A DNA stretch of 64,000 nt from Mesorhizobium loti (GTDB taxonomy: Bacteria; Pseudomonadota; Alphaproteobacteria; Rhizobiales; Rhizobiaceae): assembly GCA_002356515.1 (NCBI GenBank), contig AP017605.1, positions 7,177,020-7,241,019 of the forward strand, written 5' to 3'. The stretch's first letter is position 1. Every line of letters starts with the position of its first letter. A program made the translations under genes and the position numbers. The notes below the pieces were generated by a model. That model was given only the letters and a program-made list of their open reading frames with translations. It was not told the DNA's origin and did not search any database. Shown one piece after another: positions 60,607 to 64,000 of the stretch.

Positions 60607-61587
60607 ATGAAAACGATCACGAAACTGCTGACGGCGATCATGCTTGCGGGCGTGGCGGCGACATCGGCCACGTCGGCAATGGCTGACGGGGCGAAAATCT
60701 TCGTCATCGGCGGCAAGGCGGACGATCCGTTCTGGTCGAAGGTCAAGAAGGGCGCCGACGATGCCGGCAAGGTTGCAGAGTTGACCGGCGGCTCGGTGAC
60801 CTGGCTCGGTCCGCAGAACTACGACAATCTCGGTCCGGATGCGGCCAAGCTGATCCGCACAGCGCTCAGCCAGAAGCCGAGCGCCATTGTCGGCCCCGAC
60901 TGGGTGCCGGAGGCCATGGACGAGGCCTTCAAGGAAGTCGTTGCGGCCGGCGTGCCGCTCATCATCTACAATTCCGGGGGGATGGACGCGGCCAAGCGCC
61001 TTGGTGCCATGAACTATGTCGGCAACGAAGAATACGCCGCCGGCCTCGGTGGCGGCAGCTATTACGGCAGCCACGGCGCCAAGAACGTTCTGTGCGTCAA
61101 CACTTTGCCGGGCGCCACCAACACAGAAGACCGCTGCAAGGGCATTGCCGATGCCATCGCCAAGAGCGGTGGCAAATCCAGCCAGTTGCCGCTGCCCTCA
61201 TCCAGCTTCGGCAACCCGACCGCGGTCGCCGAGGCGATCAAGGCCGCCGTGCTGAAGGACAACAGCATCGACGGTGTCATCACCATCAGCGCCGGCGACG
61301 CCAACAGCGCCGCCAACGCCATCAGCCAGGCCAATGCCGGCGACAAGGTCAAGCTCGCTTCCTTCGACATGGACGAGACCGGCCTGCAGCGCATCAAGGC
61401 CGGCACGCAGATGTTCGCTGTCGACCAGCAGCCCTATCTGCAGGGCTATCTCGCGGTGTCGCTGCTGAATGGCTTTGTCAATTACGGGCTCGACCTGCCG
61501 ACCAGACCAGTGCTGACCGGACCGGGGATCGTCGACGCCGCCAATGTCGACGCGACAATGGCCGGTGCGACTGCCGGCGCCCGCTAG
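60607..61587 (+). CDS. ABC transporter periplasmic sugar-binding protein (RbsB/MocB-like)
   Basis: The 326-residue precursor has a signal peptide (MKTITKLLTAIMLAGVAATS, cleavage near AMA-D at residue 26) and a Peripla_BP_4 domain with FVIGGKADDPFWSKVKKGAD. The family binds monosaccharides, inositols, rhizopines or autoinducer-2. GGGAGGA precedes ATG 60607. It is separated from the permease gene by a palindromic repeat element that may limit read-through. The ligand is not predictable from sequence. Confidence 0.88.
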   Translation: MKTITKLLTAIMLAGVAATSATSAMADGAKIFVIGGKADDPFWSKVKKGADDAGKVAELTGGSVTWLGPQNYDNLGPDAAKLIRTALSQKPSAIVGPDWVPEAMDEAFKEVVAAGVPLIIYNSGGMDAAKRLGAMNYVGNEEYAAGLGGGSYYGSHGAKNVLCVNTLPGATNTEDRCKGIADAIAKSGGKSSQLPLPSSSFGNPTAVAEAIKAAVLKDNSIDGVITISAGDANSAANAISQANAGDKVKLASFDMDETGLQRIKAGTQMFAVDQQPYLQGYLAVSLLNGFVNYGLDLPTRPVLTGPGIVDAANVDATMAGATAGAR

Positions 61588-61594
61588 CGCTGAG

Positions 61595-61748
61595 CCTCCC
61601 CTTCTCCCCTTGTGGGAGAAGGTGGATTGGCGCGCAGCGCCGAGACGGTTGAGGGGTGCGTGACGGAGCGCCGTCATTGCCAAGCTGGAACACCCCTCAT
61701 CCGTCGCCTGTGGCGACACCTTCGCCCACAAGGGGAGAAGGGGGAGCC
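61595..61748. repeat. Palindromic intergenic repeat element (about 154 bp)
   Basis: Long imperfect inverted arms bracket a central loop. The outermost 19 bp match exactly (CCCCTTCTCCCCTTGTGGG at 61598-61616 against its complement at 61725-61743), and an inner TGAGGGGTG/CACCCCTCA pair (61650-61658 and 61691-61699) also matches. The layout is that of short palindromic repeats found in rhizobial intergenic regions. It carries no coding sequence and sits between the binding-protein and permease genes, where its RNA would fold into a large hairpin. Confidence 0.75.
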
Positions 61749-61780
61749 TTATCTCAAGCCACAATGCCAGGGACATTTCG

Positions 61781-62848
61781 ATGACATCCCAAGCCCATCA
61801 CCAACCCGCCATGGCTGCCACCGCGCCGCCCTCCCAGCGCTCTTCGATGCCCTCGATCGGCAGCCTCGTACGCCGGCCCGAGGTCGGCTCGCTGATCGGC
61901 ATGATCGTCGTTCTGGTCTTCTTCTCGATCTTCGGCGGCGCCAATTTCATGTCGGCCGGGGGTGCCGCGAGCTGGCTCAACGTTGCTTCGGAACTCGGTA
62001 TCATCGCGCTTCCCATCGGGCTGCTGATGATCGCCGGGCATCTCGATCTCTCCGTCGGCTCGATGGTTCCCGCCAGCTCGATGACCATTGCCATCCTGTC
62101 GGGCCATTACGGCCTGCCGATCATCGTCGGCATCCTTGCAGCACTTGGCCTGGGGCTCGGCGTCGGCTTCATCAACGGCGTGCTGGTGATCCGCACCAAG
62201 GTGCCGTCCTTCGTCGTTACGCTGGCCACGCTGTTCGCACTGGCCGGACTGACGCTCGGCCTCTCGGTCATCCTGTCCGGCAGCACCAGCGTCGCGCTGA
62301 AGAGCGGCCCCACCGCCAAGCTCCTGTTCGGCGACTATCTCGGCGGCAAGTTCGAGGTGACACTGTTCTGGTGGATCGCAGCCATCCTGATCGTCGGCTT
62401 CATCCTGAACTTCTCGCGTTTCGGCAACTGGATCCTGGCCATGGGCGGTGACGCCGTCAGTGCCCGCAACGCCGGCATCCCGACCGACCGGGTGACCATA
62501 GCGCTGTTCATGAGCAGCGGCCTTTGCGCCTCCTTCGTCGGCATGTCGCAGGCGATCCTCTACAACAGCGCCCAGGTGGCCGCCGGGCAGTCCTTCATCT
62601 TCAACTCGATCATCGCGGTGGTCATCGGCGGCGTGCTGCTTACCGGCGGCTATGGTTCGGTGGTCGGCATCGTCTTGGGCACGCTGACTTTCGCCATCGT
62701 CAACCAGGGCATTTTCTACACCGGCTTCGACGCCAACTGGGCGAGCCTGATCATCGGCGTCCTGCTGCTCGCCGCCGTGCTGATGAACAACACCTTCCGC
62801 ACCGTGGCGCTGACCTACGCACCACGTGCCAAACCGAGGGCACGCTGA
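61781..62848 (+). CDS. ABC transporter permease (RbsC-like)
   Basis: The 355-residue inner-membrane protein has a polar N-terminal segment of about 38 residues, eight to ten helices, the AGHLDLSVGSMVPASSM block and the coupling region IIAVVIGGVLLTGGYGS that mark sugar permeases of the RbsC family. It is the partner of the binding protein at 60607 and the ATPase at 62848, whose start codon overlaps its stop (TGATG). Confidence 0.9.
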   Translation: MTSQAHHQPAMAATAPPSQRSSMPSIGSLVRRPEVGSLIGMIVVLVFFSIFGGANFMSAGGAASWLNVASELGIIALPIGLLMIAGHLDLSVGSMVPASSMTIAILSGHYGLPIIVGILAALGLGLGVGFINGVLVIRTKVPSFVVTLATLFALAGLTLGLSVILSGSTSVALKSGPTAKLLFGDYLGGKFEVTLFWWIAAILIVGFILNFSRFGNWILAMGGDAVSARNAGIPTDRVTIALFMSSGLCASFVGMSQAILYNSAQVAAGQSFIFNSIIAVVIGGVLLTGGYGSVVGIVLGTLTFAIVNQGIFYTGFDANWASLIIGVLLLAAVLMNNTFRTVALTYAPRAKPRAR

Positions 62849-63672
62849 TGACCACGCCCCTGCTCAAACTAACCGCAATCAACAAGTCGTTCGGCCCGAT
62901 CGACGTGCTCCACGACATCTCGCTCGAGGTCAACCGAGGCGAGGTGCTGTGCCTGCTCGGCGACAATGGCGCCGGCAAGTCGACGCTGATCAAGATCCTC
63001 TCCGGCGTCCACAGGCCGACATCGGGCACGATGGAAATGGACGGTAAATCGGTCGCCTTCGACAGCCCCCGTGATGCCAGCGACCATGGCATCGCGACCG
63101 TTCACCAGTTCGGCGGCACGTTCCCGCTGATGAGCATAGGCCGCTCCTTCTTCGTCGGCGCCGAGCCGACGCGGCGCTGGGGGCCGCTCATCATCTACGA
63201 CCGCAAGCGGGCCAATGAGATCGCCGTCACCGAGATGCGCCAGCTCGGCATCACCCGCATCGACGACGGCGATCGCCTCGTCGGCGGACTGTCGGGTGGC
63301 GAACGCCAGGCGCTGGCGATCGCACGCGCCGTGCATTTCGGCGCCAGCGTGCTAATCCTCGACGAGCCGACGGCGGCGCTTGGCGTCAAGGAGGCGGCGC
63401 ATGTGCTGCGCATTGTGCTCCAGGCGCGCCGCAAGGGCATCGCGGTGATCTTCATCACCCACAATGTCGTCCATGCGCTGACCGTCGGCGACCATTTTGC
63501 CGTGCTCATCAGAGGCGCCAAGGCCGCCGATTTCCGCAAGGGCGAGAAAAGCCGCGAGGCGATCACCGACCTGATGGCCGGCGGCGAGCAGATGGCCGAG
63601 CTCGAAGCCGAGATCGAGAGCTTCTCCGCCACCGATGACGGGCATGCACCGCAGGGCGCGAGCCATGCATGA
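62848..63672 (+). CDS. ABC transporter ATP-binding protein, single domain
   Basis: The 274-residue ATPase has Walker A GDNGAGKST (38-46), signature LSGGERQ (148-154) and Walker B LDEPTAAL (171-178). A variant Q-loop reads VHQFGGTFPLM in place of the more usual VYQ-type sequence. As in the Frc system it has one domain. Start codon and permease stop overlap, so it is translationally coupled. An intrinsic terminator follows 46 bp after its stop. Confidence 0.9.
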   Translation: MTTPLLKLTAINKSFGPIDVLHDISLEVNRGEVLCLLGDNGAGKSTLIKILSGVHRPTSGTMEMDGKSVAFDSPRDASDHGIATVHQFGGTFPLMSIGRSFFVGAEPTRRWGPLIIYDRKRANEIAVTEMRQLGITRIDDGDRLVGGLSGGERQALAIARAVHFGASVLILDEPTAALGVKEAAHVLRIVLQARRKGIAVIFITHNVVHALTVGDHFAVLIRGAKAADFRKGEKSREAITDLMAGGEQMAELEAEIESFSATDDGHAPQGASHA

Positions 63673-63717
63673 CCAGCGAAGACGCCCATCTCTCCTCCTC
63701 CCGGGCATCTTCCTGTG

Positions 63718-63750
63718 CGGTCGGCGGAAATCCCGCCGGCCGCCCTTTTT
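63718..63750 (+). terminator. Intrinsic (rho-independent) terminator after the ABC ATPase gene
   Basis: CGGTCGGCGG (63718-63727) and CCGCCGGCCG (63733-63742) form a 10-bp stem with one G-U pair and a 5-base loop, followed by CCCTTTTT. This is the clearest intrinsic terminator in the window. It separates the transporter genes from the Rieske ferredoxin, so the two may be separate transcription units or linked by attenuated read-through. Confidence 0.75.
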
Positions 63751-63782
63751 CAACCAACCAAAGAACAGACGGCAGAGTGACA

Positions 63783-64000
63783 ATGGCAAAGTGGATTGAT
63801 GCGTGCGCGACCGATGACATCGACGAAGAGGACGTCATCCGCTTCGATCACGAGGGCCGGACATTCGCCATCTACCGCAGTCCCGACGACGCGTTCTTCT
63901 GCACCGACGGGCTGTGCACGCATGAGAAGGTGCATCTGAGCGAAGGGCTGGTTATGGAACACAGGATCGAATGCCCGAAACACAGCGGTGTGTTCGATTA
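63783..64000 (+). CDS. Rieske [2Fe-2S] ferredoxin (MocE-like), 3' end outside window
   Basis: The first 72 residues are visible. Cys45-Thr-His47 and Cys64-Pro-Lys-His67 give the CxH-x16-CxxH Rieske cluster ligands. It begins MAKWIDACATDDIDEEDVIR, resembling the small Rieske ferredoxins that feed oxygenases, such as MocE of the rhizopine system. It follows the transporter operon but comes after an intrinsic terminator. It may supply electrons to the di-iron oxygenase at 59499; this is an inference from its family and position. Confidence 0.85.
   Translation, partial: MAKWIDACATDDIDEEDVIRFDHEGRTFAIYRSPDDAFFCTDGLCTHEKVHLSEGLVMEHRIECPKHSGVFD

Overview
The window is high-GC alphaproteobacterial chromosome of the order Rhizobiales, and the gene content points to Mesorhizobium or a close relative. 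Pointers are a fused cysN/cysC next to cysD, a FrcBCA-type fructose importer, a glgP-B-C-A-pgm-glgX glycogen operon, a choline-sulfate betI-betC...betA-betB operon, an R. etli-type asparaginase, a two-subunit methylmalonyl-CoA mutase and a tRNA-Pro(CGG). This assignment rests on recognising protein families; no search was run. I saw no phage, integrase, rRNA, CRISPR array or IS element.

Layout. 1-1906 (minus): O-antigen ligase/polymerase and a truncated NAD-dependent epimerase. 2400-6047 (plus): cysD, cysNC, cysQ for sulfate activation. 6061-7203 (minus): a DegT-type sugar aminotransferase. 7505-10098 (minus): fructokinase, RbsD/FucU-like protein and ROK regulator, divergent from frcBCA (10310-13351, plus). 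13483-26424 (plus): glgP, glgB, glgC, glgA, pgm, glgX and an alpha-glucosidase. 26463-28679 (minus): TadE- and TadG-like proteins. 28963-34394 (plus): oligopeptide importer oppA, oppB, oppC and a fused oppDF. 34434-37538: an accessory patch of small envelope, lipoprotein, His-rich and micro-protein genes. 37707-37783: tRNA-Pro. 37859-39743: divergent NmrA-like/LysR pair. 39786-42026: a mannose-1-phosphate guanylyltransferase fused to an AGE-family sugar isomerase. 42034-48338 (minus): betI, betC, a Ser/Thr dehydratase-like gene, betA, betB. 48539-50737 (plus): thiolase and asparaginase. 50747-52123 (minus): Tat-exported beta-helix protein, divergent from a GreA/GreB-like factor (52244-52717). 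52729-56291 (minus): mutA-mutB. 56599-58146: HerA-like ATPase. 58180-64000: LacI regulator divergent from a membrane di-iron oxygenase and a sugar-type ABC importer, then a Rieske ferredoxin cut by the window end.

How the genes work together. The left half is carbon storage and sugar uptake: fructose comes in through FrcBCA and is phosphorylated by the divergent kinase, and the glg operon makes and mobilises glycogen. The bet operon turns choline-O-sulfate into glycine betaine. Methylmalonyl-CoA mutase handles propionyl-CoA-derived carbon.

Two regions deserve most attention. In 34.9-37.3 kb, five sites match or nearly match the general-stress sigma (EcfG) promoter pattern GGAAC-N16-NGTT. Four of them lie just upstream of small genes, including 30- and 24-residue membrane micro-proteins with strong Shine-Dalgarno sequences. 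In 58-64 kb, a LacI-controlled ABC importer sits with a membrane di-iron oxygenase and a Rieske ferredoxin, which suggests uptake and oxidation of an unknown small molecule; an intrinsic terminator separates the ferredoxin from the transporter genes.
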